A DNA stretch of 64,000 nt from DASQUK01 sp035697145 (GCA_035697145.1 DASSDL010000149.1:4344-68343); one strand, 5' to 3'. Shown: positions 50,439 to 59,942, counted from the stretch's first letter. The notes: generated by a model from the letters alone, not told the origin. Numbers and translations are program-made.

Positions 50439-51548
50439 ATGCAGGTCGTGCTCGAGGGCGTCGAGCTGCGCGTCGTGCGGATGCCCCTCGCCGAACCCTT
50501 CGTCACCGCCCACGGCACCCGTCGTAACCGGGAGCTCGTGGTGGTGCGAGCCGTGGCAACCGAGGGACCCGCGGGCTGGGGCGAGTGCGTGGCCGAGCCG
50601 GAGCCGACCTACTGGCCGGAGTACTCCGCCGGCGCGCTGCACGTGCTGGAGCACCACCTGGTCCCCCGCCTGCTCGAGGGCAGGTCGCTGCGGGAGGTTC
50701 GGGGCCACCACATGGCCAAGGCCGCGCTCGAGTGCGCCGCGCTCGACGCCGGCCTGCGGGCGGACGGCCGGTCGGTGGCCGCCTTCCTGGGCGCCACGCG
50801 CCCTGTCGTGCCCACCGGCATCGCCGTCGGCATCGCCAGGACCGTCGACGGCCTGATCGAGTCCGTCGTCCGCTGGCGCGACCAGGGCCACCGGGCGTTC
50901 AAGATCAAGGTCCGCCCGGGCTGGGACGTCGAGCCTGTGGGCGCCGTCCGCGAGGACGTCGGCGACGAGGTCGCCCTCCTGGTGGACGCCAACGGCAGCT
51001 TCCGCAGCGACAACCCGGAGGACATGGCCACCCTTGGCCGGCTGGCAGCGCCCGACCTGGGGCTGGTCGCCATCGAGCAGCCGTTCGCCCCCGACGACCT
51101 CGTGGGCCACGCCCGCCTGGCCCGCCAGATCGACGTGCCGGTGTGCCTCGACGAGTCGATCGGCTCGCTGGCCGACCTCGACACGGCGCTGGCGCTCGGG
51201 GCGTGCGGGGCGGTGAGCCTCAAGGCGGGTCGGGTCGGCGGGCTCGTCGAGGCCCGCCGGGTGCACCAGCGCTGCCGCGACGCCGGCGTGTCGCTGCGCT
51301 GCGGCGGCATGCTCGAGACAGGCATCGGCCGCGCCGTCAACCTGGCCATCGCCGCGCTGCCCGGATGCAACCTCCCACCCGACCTCGGACCGTCGTCGCG
51401 CTACTTCACGACCGACCTCACGCCCCCGTTCGACTCGAGGGGTGGCACCATGATCGTGCCCAGCGGGGCCGGCCTCGGGGTCGAGCCGCTGATGGAGGTG
51501 CTCGAGGACATGACGGTGAGCAAACGGATGCTGCGGGCCGCGACATGA
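50439..51548 (+). CDS. Enolase-superfamily enzyme, MenC/N-acylamino-acid racemase type
   Basis: 369 residues. The K-x-K acid/base pair is Lys155 and Lys157 in RAFKIKVRPG; metal ligands are Asp183 (LLVDANGSF), Glu212 (IEQPF) and Asp237 (CLDESI); the second base is Lys261 (SLKAGRVGG). The end block GGMLETGIGRA marks the o-succinylbenzoate synthase / N-acylamino-acid racemase branch. No other menaquinone gene is nearby and the partner is threonine deaminase, so an amino-acid role is as likely. AGGAGGTG lies just before the ATG. Its stop overlaps the next start (ATGA). Confidence 0.88.
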   Translation: MQVVLEGVELRVVRMPLAEPFVTAHGTRRNRELVVVRAVATEGPAGWGECVAEPEPTYWPEYSAGALHVLEHHLVPRLLEGRSLREVRGHHMAKAALECAALDAGLRADGRSVAAFLGATRPVVPTGIAVGIARTVDGLIESVVRWRDQGHRAFKIKVRPGWDVEPVGAVREDVGDEVALLVDANGSFRSDNPEDMATLGRLAAPDLGLVAIEQPFAPDDLVGHARLARQIDVPVCLDESIGSLADLDTALALGACGAVSLKAGRVGGLVEARRVHQRCRDAGVSLRCGGMLETGIGRAVNLAIAALPGCNLPPDLGPSSRYFTTDLTPPFDSRGGTMIVPSGAGLGVEPLMEVLEDMTVSKRMLRAAT

Positions 51549-52825
51549 CGGCCGGGCACGCCGCGGAGCCCGGGCCCGTGACCGGGCGCGGGTTGCCGGT
51601 GACCGCCGACGACGTCGTGGCCGCCGCCGAGCGCCTCGCCGGGTCGATCGAGCGGACCCCCAGCGCCCATTCCCGGACCCTGTCCCAGGTGCTGGGATGC
51701 CACGTGGTGGTGAAGTTCGAGAACCTGCAGTTCATCGCGTCGTTCAAGGAGCGGGGCGCCCTCAACAAGCTGCTCCAGCTCGACGACGGCGAGCGAGCCA
51801 AGGGCGTCGTCGCCATGTCGGCCGGCAACCACGCCCAGGCCGTCGCCTACCACGCCAGCCGGCTCGGGATCGACGCCACCATCGTCATGCCCACCAACAC
51901 CCCGTTCGTGAAGGTGCAACGCACGCGCGAGCTGGGGGCGACCGTCCTGCTCCTGGGCGACGGGCTGGCGGAGGCCGAAACCGAGGCCCTGCGCCTGGCC
52001 GGCGACGAGGGCCGCACCTACGTGCATCCCTTCGACGACCCTGCGGTCATCGCCGGGCAGGGGACCTGCGCGCTGGAGATGCTGGCCGACGACCCCGACC
52101 TCGACGCGCTGGTGGTGCCGGTCGGCGGCGGCGGCCTGTTGGCCGGTATGGCGGTGGCCGCCAGGAGCCTGTCACCGTCGATCGAGCTCGTCGGTGTCCA
52201 GACCGAGCGCTATCCGTCCATGGCCGCCCACGTCAACCAGGCGGATTTGCCCTGCGGCGGATCGACCATCGCCGAAGGCATCGCCGTCCCCCGCGCCGGC
52301 GACCTGACGGGCCGGATCATCGCCGCCCTGGCGGACGACGTGATCACGGTGAGGGAGGAGAGCATCGAGCAGGGCATGAACCTGCTGCTGGAGATCGAGA
52401 AGGTGGTGGCCGAGGGTGCCGGTGCCGCCGGCGTCGCCGCCCTCCTCGAGCAGCGGCAGCGCTTCGCCGGCAGGAAGGTTGGCGTGGTGATCACCGGCGG
52501 CAACGTGGACCCGCGGCTGCTGGCGTCGGTCATCATGCGGGGCCTGATCCGGAGCGGCCGGCTGACCCGCCTGCACGTGGAGGTGCCCGACGTCCCCGGC
52601 AGCATGGGCGACCTCGCCACGGTCCTCGGCCGGGTGGGGGCCAACATCGTCGAGATCCTGCACCAGCGCATGTTCGTGGACATGTCCGCCAAGTCGGCCG
52701 AGATCGAGGTCACGATCGAGACCCTCGACAAGCACCACGTCGACCGCGTGGTCGCCGCCCTCGAGGACGCTGGCTACACGGCCTCGCTGGGCCGCTTCAC
52801 CCACCGGGAGGTCCCGCCGGCCTGA
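51545..52825 (+). CDS. ilvA: Threonine ammonia-lyase (biosynthetic/ACT type)
   Basis: 426 residues. A PLP enzyme deaminating threonine to 2-oxobutanoate for isoleucine synthesis. The PLP lysine is Lys68 in IASFKERGAL; MSAGNHAQAVAYHA and the glycine loop PVGGGGLLAGMAV are present. A single C-terminal ACT-like domain (from about residue 340, LHVEVPDVPGSMGDLATVLG) is the allosteric site. The ATG overlaps the stop of the MenC-like gene by four bases, so the two are coupled. Confidence 0.95.
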   Translation: MTAGHAAEPGPVTGRGLPVTADDVVAAAERLAGSIERTPSAHSRTLSQVLGCHVVVKFENLQFIASFKERGALNKLLQLDDGERAKGVVAMSAGNHAQAVAYHASRLGIDATIVMPTNTPFVKVQRTRELGATVLLLGDGLAEAETEALRLAGDEGRTYVHPFDDPAVIAGQGTCALEMLADDPDLDALVVPVGGGGLLAGMAVAARSLSPSIELVGVQTERYPSMAAHVNQADLPCGGSTIAEGIAVPRAGDLTGRIIAALADDVITVREESIEQGMNLLLEIEKVVAEGAGAAGVAALLEQRQRFAGRKVGVVITGGNVDPRLLASVIMRGLIRSGRLTRLHVEVPDVPGSMGDLATVLGRVGANIVEILHQRMFVDMSAKSAEIEVTIETLDKHHVDRVVAALEDAGYTASLGRFTHREVPPA

Positions 52826-52866
52826 ACCCGGATTCGGCGGTAGCCGACGAGGGTACGCGTGTGGGC

Positions 52867-53289
52867 ATGGATCCTGACCAGACCGGCGAGGACTTCGACG
52901 ACGAGCTGCTTGCCGACGAGTTCCCGCCCGACGAGCCACTGGCGATCGAGGACGAAGGCGTCACCGGGGTGGAGCAGCTGGGCGGGGAATCGTTCGCCGA
53001 GCGCGACGAGCGCACCGAACCGGAAGCGTGGGAGCAGCCCGTCGGAGCCGGCGAGACGGACACGGGCGTGGAGCTGGCGGGCGACGACGCGGGCGTGCCC
53101 GACACCGAGAAGGACCTGGTCGGCGAGCGGGCCGGGGCCGAGCAGGACGATGAGCAGGGACCCCTCGCGCCCGACGACGAGTTCAGCGGCGACGAGACCA
53201 CCCGAGATGTCGCCACCGAGCGGGTGACGCCGCCGGCGGAGGACGCCGCCGTCCACGTCGACGACGAGGCCCCGGGCGCCACGCCCTGA
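52867..53289 (+). CDS. DUF5709 family acidic protein
   Basis: 140 residues, strongly acidic and probably disordered. It matches actinobacterial DUF5709 proteins: LLADEFPPDEPLAIEDEGVT, TEKDLVGER and the C-terminal PPAEDAAVHV. The family's function is unknown. It lies 41 bases past ilvA on the same strand. ATG 52867 or GTG 52861 starts it. Confidence 0.85.
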   Translation: MDPDQTGEDFDDELLADEFPPDEPLAIEDEGVTGVEQLGGESFAERDERTEPEAWEQPVGAGETDTGVELAGDDAGVPDTEKDLVGERAGAEQDDEQGPLAPDDEFSGDETTRDVATERVTPPAEDAAVHVDDEAPGATP

Positions 53290-53317
53290 CCCCGCTGAGA
53301 ATCGGCAAAGGTGGGAC

Positions 53318-54745
53318 GTGCTCGACGCCGTCGTCGTGGGATCGGGTCCCAACGGGCTGACCGCCGCCGTGACGCTGGCGCGGGCCGGGTTGCGCGTCCG
53401 CGTGTTCGAGGCCTCCGCCAGGGCGGGAGGCGGCACCCGCACCGAGGAGCTCACACTGCCGGGCTTCCGCCACGACGTGTGCTCGGCCGTCCATCCCTTC
53501 GGGGTGGGGTCGCCGGCGCTGGCGGCGCTGCCCCTGGCCGACCATGGCCTCAAGTGGGTCCACCCCGACCTGGCGCTGGCCCACCCGCTCCTCGACGGGT
53601 CGGCCGCGGTGTTGGCCCGTTCGGTCGACGAGACCGTCGCCTCGCTCGGCCGCGACGACCGGGCGTGGCGGAGGCTGGTCGGGCCCTTCCTCGGGCGCTG
53701 GTCGGACCTGGCGGGCGACGTCCTCGGCCCGATCGCCATGGGCCTCCCCCGCCACCCGGTGCTGCTGGCGCGTTTCGGCCTGCGGGCGGTGTGGCCGGTC
53801 CAGCTGGCGGCGCGGGCCTTTCGCGAGGACCGCACCCGCATGCTGCTGGCGGGCATCGCCGGGCACGCCATCGTCCCGCCGACCTCGCCGCTCACGACCT
53901 CCGTGGGGTTGATGCTGGCGCTCGCCGCCCACGAGGTGGGTTGGCCCGTGGCGCGCGGTGGATCGCAGGCGATCGCCGACTCGCTCGTCTCCTATCTCGA
54001 GTCGCTGGGCGGCGAGGTCGAGACCGGGACGCTCGTCACTGCGCTCGGCCAGCTGCCCGGCGCCCGCGCCTATCTGTTCGACGTGATGCCGCGCGACCTG
54101 GCCGCGATCGCCGGTGACCGCCTGCCGGACCGGTACCGGACGCAACTCGGCCGCTACCGGCACGGGCCGGCGGTGTTCAAGGTGGACTACGCGCTGGCCG
54201 ACGCCGTCCCGTGGAAGGCCGCGGAGTGCCGTCGGGCGGCGACCGTCCACCTCGGCGCATCGCTCGGCGAGATCGGTGGCGCGTTGGCCGCCGTGGCCGC
54301 CGGGCGGCCGCCGGACCCGCCGTTCCTCATCGTGGCCCAGCCGACGATCATCGACGCATCGCGGGCACCCGAGGGCCGGCACACCTTGTGGGCGTACGGC
54401 CATGTGCCCCGCGGCTGGCACGGCGACCTGACCAGCGCCATCGAGGACCAGATCGAGCGATTCGCCCCCGGCTTCCGCGAGCTGGTCATGGGCCGGTCGG
54501 CCTGGGGCCCGCCGGAGCTGCAGGCCCACAACCGCAGCATGATCGACGGCGACATCGCCGGTGGCGCCTTCCAGGGCCGCCAGGTCTTGTTCCGGCCGGT
54601 CGTCGCCCAGGTCCCGTACGCCACGCCCGATCCCGCCATCTTCCTGTGCTCCGCGGCGACGCCGCCGGGGCCCGGCGTCCACGGCATGGGCGGGTTCCTC
54701 GCCGCGCAGGTCGCGCTCCGCCGAGTGTTCGGTTTGACCGCCTGA
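53318..54745 (+). CDS. NAD(P)/FAD-dependent oxidoreductase, phytoene-desaturase-like
   Basis: 475 residues. The N-terminus carries the dinucleotide fold VVVGSGPNGLTAAVTLARAG with the following FEASARAGGGTRTEEL, and the C-terminus the FAD-closing motif GPGVHGMGGFLAAQVAL. This is the carotenoid isomerase/phytoene-desaturase-like group common in actinobacteria. No carotenoid synthase gene is nearby, so the substrate is open. GTG 53318 is 28 bases after the DUF5709 stop. Confidence 0.88.
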   Translation: MLDAVVVGSGPNGLTAAVTLARAGLRVRVFEASARAGGGTRTEELTLPGFRHDVCSAVHPFGVGSPALAALPLADHGLKWVHPDLALAHPLLDGSAAVLARSVDETVASLGRDDRAWRRLVGPFLGRWSDLAGDVLGPIAMGLPRHPVLLARFGLRAVWPVQLAARAFREDRTRMLLAGIAGHAIVPPTSPLTTSVGLMLALAAHEVGWPVARGGSQAIADSLVSYLESLGGEVETGTLVTALGQLPGARAYLFDVMPRDLAAIAGDRLPDRYRTQLGRYRHGPAVFKVDYALADAVPWKAAECRRAATVHLGASLGEIGGALAAVAAGRPPDPPFLIVAQPTIIDASRAPEGRHTLWAYGHVPRGWHGDLTSAIEDQIERFAPGFRELVMGRSAWGPPELQAHNRSMIDGDIAGGAFQGRQVLFRPVVAQVPYATPDPAIFLCSAATPPGPGVHGMGGFLAAQVALRRVFGLTA

Positions 54746-54808
54746 GGGCCCGTCCGGCGCGAAGCTGGCAGTCACACGCCTGGGGGGAGCGCCACACGGG
54801 ATCGTCGC

Positions 54809-56263
54809 ATGGACTGGCTCGCGGCACCGGAGTACTACCTGGCCCGACTGGTGATCCAGCGGGGCCTCGGCGTCATCTACCTGCTTGCGTTCGCCGTTGC
54901 CATCAACCAGTTCCGGCCGCTGCTGGGCGAACGGGGGCTGCTGCCCGTCCCGCGCTACGTCCGCTTGGCAGGTTGGTCGCGGGCACCCAGCCTCTTCACG
55001 CTCCACTACAGCGACCGTCTCCTCGGTGTCGTGGCGTGGACAGGCGCCGGCCTCGCAGTGCTGGTGGTGCTCGGCCTGCCCGAGCAGGGCCCGATCGGCG
55101 GGTCGATGGTCGTGTGGTTCGCGCTGTGGGTGCTCTACCTGTCGATCGTCAACGTCGGCCAGACGTTCTACGGCTTCGGCTGGGAGTCGCTCCTGCTCGA
55201 GGCCGGGTTCCTGGCCATCTTCCTGGGACCGACCGACATCGCCCCGCCGCTGCCGGTGATCATCCTCCTGCGCTGGCTGCTGTTCCGCGTCGAGTTCGGG
55301 GCCGGCCTCATCAAGCTGCGGGGCGACCGGTGCTGGCGGCGCCTGACCTGCCTCGACTACCACCACGAGACCCAGCCGATGCCGAACCCGCTCAGCTGGT
55401 GGTTCCACCGCCTGCCGGCGCCACTCCACCGGGTGGAGGTGGCCGCCAATCACGTCACCCAACTGGTGGTGCCGTTCCTGCTGTTCACGCCCCAGCCCTA
55501 CGCTTCGGTGGCCGGCGTGATCATGATCGTCACCCAGGGCTGGCTGGTGCTGAGCGGCAACTTCTCGTGGCTGAACGTGGTGACCATGACCCTCGCCTTC
55601 AGCGCGCTCGACAACCGGATCCTCGAGACGGTGCTGCCGGCCTCGCCCCCGGCCCTGCTGCCCGACCCACCGGCCTGGTTCGGTGCCCTGACCCTGGCGC
55701 TGGCGGCGACCTTCGTGGTCCTCAGCTGGTGGCCCGTCCGCAACATGCTCTCGTCGCGCCAGGCCATGAACCTCAGCTTCAACCGCCTGCACCTCGTCAA
55801 CACCTACGGGGCCTTCGGGACCATCAGCCGGGAGCGGCACGAGGTGGTGATCGAGGGCACGGGCGACGCGGCCATCACGCCGACAACCGACTGGCGGCCC
55901 TACGAGTTCAAGGGGAAGCCAGGTGATCCCCGCCGCCGGCCACCGCAGGTCGCGCCCTACCACCTGCGGTTGGACTGGCTCATGTGGTTCGCGGCGTTGT
56001 CGCCGGGCTACGCCGAGCCCTGGCTGCCCCGCCTGGCGGCGAAGCTGCTGGAGGGCGACCAGGCCACACTTCGCCTGCTTCGCCGGCGGGGCAACCCGTT
56101 CCCCGACCGACCCCCGGCCTTCGTGCGGGCCCGGCTGTTTCGCTACCGCTACTCCACGCGGGCCGAGCGCAGAACGGACGGCGCCTGGTGGGTGCGGACC
56201 GAGGTGGGCATCTACCTGCCACCCGTCCGCCGGGCACCGAACGCCACCACGAGCCCGCCGTGA
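54809..56263 (+). CDS. Lipase maturation factor family membrane protein
   Basis: 484 residues with several membrane helices and a C-terminal soluble domain. It matches LMF1/DUF1222 proteins: FYGFGWESLLLEAGFLAIFLG, LLFRVEFGAGLIKLRGDRCW, CLDYHHETQPMPNPLSWW and YGAFGTISRERHEVVIEGT. In animals LMF1 helps lipases fold in the ER; the bacterial function is unknown. It starts 63 bases after the oxidoreductase gene. Confidence 0.93.
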   Translation: MDWLAAPEYYLARLVIQRGLGVIYLLAFAVAINQFRPLLGERGLLPVPRYVRLAGWSRAPSLFTLHYSDRLLGVVAWTGAGLAVLVVLGLPEQGPIGGSMVVWFALWVLYLSIVNVGQTFYGFGWESLLLEAGFLAIFLGPTDIAPPLPVIILLRWLLFRVEFGAGLIKLRGDRCWRRLTCLDYHHETQPMPNPLSWWFHRLPAPLHRVEVAANHVTQLVVPFLLFTPQPYASVAGVIMIVTQGWLVLSGNFSWLNVVTMTLAFSALDNRILETVLPASPPALLPDPPAWFGALTLALAATFVVLSWWPVRNMLSSRQAMNLSFNRLHLVNTYGAFGTISRERHEVVIEGTGDAAITPTTDWRPYEFKGKPGDPRRRPPQVAPYHLRLDWLMWFAALSPGYAEPWLPRLAAKLLEGDQATLRLLRRRGNPFPDRPPAFVRARLFRYRYSTRAERRTDGAWWVRTEVGIYLPPVRRAPNATTSPP

Positions 56264-56292
56264 AGCTCCTCGCGGCGCGAGCCCCCGTGTCG

Positions 56293-56382
56293 TCGTCGAT
56301 CGACGAGGCGGAATAAGGTGCGCCCGACGGCCCGAGGCCGACCGCACAGGAGGCAGGGCCGAGCGGGCCGCTGTGCAGCGGC
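56293..56382. promoter_or_regulatory. Two perfect palindromes before rsbR
   Basis: TCGTCGATCGACGA (56293-56306) and GCCGCTG-TG-CAGCGGC (56367-56382), in the 155-bp gap after the LMF gene. The first may be an operator, the second a hairpin 36 bases before the rsbR ATG. Either could instead end the LMF transcript. Confidence 0.4.
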
Positions 56383-56418
56383 AAGGGCGCACGGCACGTA
56401 GCTGACGGGGAGGTAATC

Positions 56419-57363
56419 ATGGCGACGCCCAGTCGTCCGACCGCGCAGACACCGGCTCGACGTAGGCCGCGGGCGGCCGAGGACGCAGCGGAGGCGACGC
56501 GGGAGGGCAGCGAGGTGCTCCTCCCCGAGCTGGTCGCCCACCTGCGCAAGAGCCGGGCCCAGCTGCGCGAGGAGTGGGCCCGGCGCATCACCGACGCTGG
56601 GCTGCTCACGGCGATGACCCCCGAGGAAATCTTCTCCGAGGCGACATCGGTCTACGACAACTACGTCGAGGCGCTGGAGACGGGCAGCGTCGAGACCCTC
56701 GAGAACTACGCCCGCAGCCTGTCGGAGCGCATCATCCCCCGCGGCGTCGAGACCGACGAGGTGCTGGGCATCGTGCTCCTGTTGCGTGACGTGCTGGCCC
56801 GGTCGCTGTTCGAGAAGTATCAGTCCGACTTCGACCTGTTGAACCGCGTGCTCGACGCCTACGAGCCGGCGGCCAACCGCATCGCCAACACCGTGGGCGT
56901 CAGCTTCGTCCAGGAGCGCGAGCGCATCATCCGTCAGCAGCAGGAGGCGATCCGCGAGCTGTCCACGCCGGTGCTCCAGGTGCGGCCACGCCTCGTGATC
57001 CTGCCCATCATCGGCGCGCTCGACAGCCAGCGGGCCCGCCAGCTCACCGAGCAACTGCTCCGGGCCATCCGCACCAATCGGGCCAAGGTGGTGGTCATCG
57101 ACATCACCGGCGTCCCCGAGATCGACTCCACGGTGGCCAACCACATCGTGCAGACGGTCGACGCCTCGCGCCTGATGGGCGCGAGCGTGATCATCAGTGG
57201 CCTGTCGGCCGAGATCGCGCTGACGCTCGTGACCATCGGCGTCGAACTGTCCAAGGTCAACGCCGTCGGCGATCTGCAGGGGGGCATCGAAGCGGCCGAG
57301 CGCCTGCTCGGCTACGAGGTCTCGCAAACGGAGCCTCTCGAGCCTGTCGTCGAACTGCGCTAG
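56419..57363 (+). CDS. rsbR: RsbR-like stressosome scaffold/sensor
   Basis: 314 residues. An N-terminal all-helical RsbRD-type sensor domain (about 30-175) is followed by a STAS domain (about 185-300). The two phosphosites of B. subtilis RsbR (Thr171, Thr205) align with Ser237 in EIDSTVANHI and Thr269 in IALTLVTIGV, so the first is serine here. With RsbS it would form the stressosome that holds RsbT. It is the first gene of a tight rsbRST run. GGGGAGGT precedes the ATG. Confidence 0.93.
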   Translation: MATPSRPTAQTPARRRPRAAEDAAEATREGSEVLLPELVAHLRKSRAQLREEWARRITDAGLLTAMTPEEIFSEATSVYDNYVEALETGSVETLENYARSLSERIIPRGVETDEVLGIVLLLRDVLARSLFEKYQSDFDLLNRVLDAYEPAANRIANTVGVSFVQERERIIRQQQEAIRELSTPVLQVRPRLVILPIIGALDSQRARQLTEQLLRAIRTNRAKVVVIDITGVPEIDSTVANHIVQTVDASRLMGASVIISGLSAEIALTLVTIGVELSKVNAVGDLQGGIEAAERLLGYEVSQTEPLEPVVELR

Positions 57364-57371
57364 CCATTCCG

Positions 57372-57731
57372 ATGGCAGTCCCCATCCTGCGGCAGGGCGA
57401 GTACCTGATCGCCACGGTCCAGTCTGCGATGACCGACACCGAGGCACTGCGGCTCCGCGACGACCTCGTCCGGCAAGTGGGGCAGTACCGCGCGCGGGGC
57501 ATCATCGTCGACCTCACGGCGCTCGACCTCATGGACTCGTTCGCGGCACGCTCACTGCGCACCATCGCTCACATGACGCGCCTGCGGGGGGCGGACACTG
57601 TGGTGGTCGGCGTGCAGCCCGAGGTGGCGTTCGCCATGGTCCAGCTCGGCTTGACGTTCGAGGACGTCTACACGGCGCTCGACCTCGAGGAGGGGCTGCG
57701 CTTCCTCGACGCCCGGACCGGGAAGGAATGA
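57372..57731 (+). CDS. rsbS: RsbS-like STAS stressosome protein
   Basis: 119 residues, one STAS domain. The phosphorylatable serine is Ser56 in LDLMDSFAARSL, matching Ser59 of B. subtilis RsbS. It starts PILRQGEYLIATVQSAMTDT, the normal RsbS opening. It starts eight bases after the rsbR stop, and its stop overlaps the rsbT start (ATGA). Confidence 0.93.
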   Translation: MAVPILRQGEYLIATVQSAMTDTEALRLRDDLVRQVGQYRARGIIVDLTALDLMDSFAARSLRTIAHMTRLRGADTVVVGVQPEVAFAMVQLGLTFEDVYTALDLEEGLRFLDARTGKE

Positions 57732-58141
57732 GGATGCCGCTGGAGGGCCCACTGCGGGTCCCCATCGCCGCAGACGTCGACATCGTCACGGCGCGCCAGG
57801 AGGGACGCGACCTGGCCGAGCAGATGGGCTGCTCCAGCATCGAGTCGACGATGATCGCCACCGCCATATCCGAGATCGCCCGCAACATCATGAGCCATGC
57901 CGGGCGGGGTGAGATCGCCATCTGCGCAGTCGCGATCGACGGGCGCAACGCCATAGAGGTGGTCGCCAGCGACGAGGGCCCGGGAATCGCCGACATCGAA
58001 CGCGCCATGCAGGACGGCTACTCCACGGGCGTGGGGCTCGGCCTCGGCCTCCCGGGCGCGGGGCGATTGATGGACCACTTCGAGGTTCGGTCCGAGATCG
58101 GTGTGGGTACCACGGTTGTCATGCGAAAGTGGTGCCCATAG
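57728..58141 (+). CDS. rsbT: RsbT-like serine/threonine protein kinase
   Basis: 137 residues, GHKL ATP-binding fold. The N-box is TAISEIARNIMSHAGRG (Glu49/Asn53), the G1 box DEGPGI and the G2 box GLGLGLPG. RsbT phosphorylates RsbR and RsbS after stress, is released, and then binds and activates an RsbU phosphatase. The ATG overlaps the rsbS stop. Confidence 0.95.
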   Translation: MRMPLEGPLRVPIAADVDIVTARQEGRDLAEQMGCSSIESTMIATAISEIARNIMSHAGRGEIAICAVAIDGRNAIEVVASDEGPGIADIERAMQDGYSTGVGLGLGLPGAGRLMDHFEVRSEIGVGTTVVMRKWCP

Positions 58142-58797
58142 TGGGTGAGCGCCGGCTTCGGCCCCATGCCGGGGGCGTGGGGGAATCCCGGATGACCAGC
58201 CTGGCCTGCCTCGACTGGGCGGTGTCGGGACGGCCGCTCCCGGGCGAGGAGGTGTCCGGCGACCTCGCCGCCTGCATGCCGGTGGGCGACGGCGCGCTGC
58301 TGGCCGCCATCGACGGGCTGGGACACGGCGCCGAGGCGGCGGAAGCCGCCGAGATCGCCCGCGACACCATCGCCGCGCACAGCAGCGAGATGCTCGCCAG
58401 CCTGCTGCGCCTCTGTCACGTCGGCCTGGCCCGCACGCGCGGCGCGGCCATCACCCTGGTCCGCGTCCAGTGCGGGGCGGGCATGCTGCAATGGGTCGGC
58501 GTGGGCAATGTCGAGGCCCACCTCGTACGGCGCACCGAGAGCGGCCACGGCTCGATGGTCGCCAGCGCAGTGCTGTTCGGGGGGACGGTCGGCTACCGGC
58601 TGCCTCGTCTGCGCGATTCGGTCGTCGAGTTGCGGCCCAACGACCTGGTGATCATGGCCACCGACGGCGTCAGGCAGGATTTCCTCCCCGAGGTTGCTAC
58701 CGGTCAACCCGTCGACCGGATCGCCACCAGCATCCTCGAAAGGCACGCCCGGGCGTCCGACGACGCCCTGGTGGCCGTGGCCCGTGTGCGAGAGTGA
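58141..58797 (+). CDS. RsbX-like PP2C phosphatase
   Basis: About 218 residues: only a SpoIIE/PP2C domain. Metal-binding acids are in SGDLAAC, LLAAIDGLGHG, IMATDGV and SDDALVAV. RsbX resets the stressosome by removing phosphates from RsbS and RsbR. The start is uncertain: GTG 58141 (overlapping the rsbT stop) is chosen; GTG 58129 and ATG 58192 are possible. Confidence 0.85.
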   Translation: MGERRLRPHAGGVGESRMTSLACLDWAVSGRPLPGEEVSGDLAACMPVGDGALLAAIDGLGHGAEAAEAAEIARDTIAAHSSEMLASLLRLCHVGLARTRGAAITLVRVQCGAGMLQWVGVGNVEAHLVRRTESGHGSMVASAVLFGGTVGYRLPRLRDSVVELRPNDLVIMATDGVRQDFLPEVATGQPVDRIATSILERHARASDDALVAVARVRE

Positions 58798-58833
58798 CGC
58801 TTGTCCGCGACGCACGCTGATGGACGGCCGACG

Positions 58834-59844
58834 ATGAGGACCGATCGCGACCGGTTGGCCGACGGGTACCGGGCAGCGCTGCGCCATTACCTCGATGCGC
58901 GCGACGAGTCGGGTCGCAGCCGGGCCTACGAGCTCGGCCACTCGGCAGTGGAGGCGGAGATCGGCCTGCTCGAGCTGGCGACCATCCACAGCGAGGCGGT
59001 CACCGACCTGCTGGCCGACAGGTACGAGGGCGAGACCGTAGCGGCGTGCATGGAGTTCTTTGTCGAAAGCCTGTCCACCTTCGACATGGCCCAGCGCGGC
59101 TTCTGGGAGGCGCAGGCACGGGCGGCCCGCGAGCACGCCATCTCGCTGAGCCTGCAGCGCAGCCTGCTGCCCGCGGCGGTGCCATCATTCGACCGCCTCG
59201 ACGTGGCCGTGCGCTACCTGCCGGCCGGCGTCGGCACCGAGGTGGGCGGCGATTGGTACGACGTGATCGAGTTGGCCCGCGATCGCGTGGGTCTGGTGAT
59301 CGGCGACGTGATGGGCCACGGTGTCCGCCAGGCGGCGGTGATGGGCCAGCTCCGGCTGGGGACCCGGGCGTACGCAGTGGAGGATGGTCCGCTCGACGAG
59401 GTGGTCAGGCGGGTCGACGTGTTGCTGCAGAACCTCGGGGACCTCCATACCGCCACGTTGGTGCTCGCCGTCATCGACCTCGACGCCTCGACGCTGGAAC
59501 TGGTCAACGCCGGCCATCCACCCCCGATCGTCATCGATCCCGACGGCGCGACACATCTCCTGACCGAGGGACACAGCCGCCTGCTGGGCGTCGCTCCGCC
59601 CGAGGGCGCACGCGGCCTACTGGCCCCGGCGCCGCTGGAGGTCGGCACCGCCCTCCTGCTCTACACCGATGGCCTGCTCGAGCAGCAGGAGCGTGAGGGC
59701 CATGACGGATTGACACTGTTGCGCAAGTCCGTCGAGGGCTTCACCGGCGGTGCCAACGAGTTGTGCGAGCGGGTCACCGACGCGCTCGTGGACGGCCCGG
59801 CCGGCGACGACATCTGCCTGCTGGCGACGCGCATAGACGCCTGA
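58834..59844 (+). CDS. RsbU-like PP2C phosphatase
   Basis: 336 residues. An N-terminal helical domain (1-85; YRAALRHYLDARDESGRSRA, SAVEAEIGLLELATIHSEAV) resembles the RsbT-binding domain of RsbU, then a SpoIIE/PP2C domain with GGDWYDVIEL, VIGDVMGHGVRQAAVMGQLR, LVNAGHPPPIV, LLYTDGLLE and DDICLLATR. Active RsbU dephosphorylates RsbV. ATG 58834 is chosen; TTG 58801 is possible. Confidence 0.9.
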   Translation: MRTDRDRLADGYRAALRHYLDARDESGRSRAYELGHSAVEAEIGLLELATIHSEAVTDLLADRYEGETVAACMEFFVESLSTFDMAQRGFWEAQARAAREHAISLSLQRSLLPAAVPSFDRLDVAVRYLPAGVGTEVGGDWYDVIELARDRVGLVIGDVMGHGVRQAAVMGQLRLGTRAYAVEDGPLDEVVRRVDVLLQNLGDLHTATLVLAVIDLDASTLELVNAGHPPPIVIDPDGATHLLTEGHSRLLGVAPPEGARGLLAPAPLEVGTALLLYTDGLLEQQEREGHDGLTLLRKSVEGFTGGANELCERVTDALVDGPAGDDICLLATRIDA

Positions 59845-59854
59845 CGGCGGTCAG
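59841..59854. terminator. Small hairpin at the rsbU-like stop
   Basis: CTGAC-ggcg-GTCAG, containing the TGA stop. Weak. Confidence 0.35.
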
Positions 59855-59942
59855 CTGCGCCGGCGGCCACGCGCGGGACGCGGATGTCTCGCTCGCCTTC
59901 CGCCGCCCCGGAGATCAGCCGGGTGCGAGGTCGGACGACGTG

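Noticed and set aside
53183..56392. 1069-codon open frame on the minus strand
   Set aside because: It is antisense to the DUF5709, oxidoreductase and LMF genes, which have clear family motifs. High GC keeps the opposite frame open; the translation is Arg/Gly/His/Gln-rich low-complexity.
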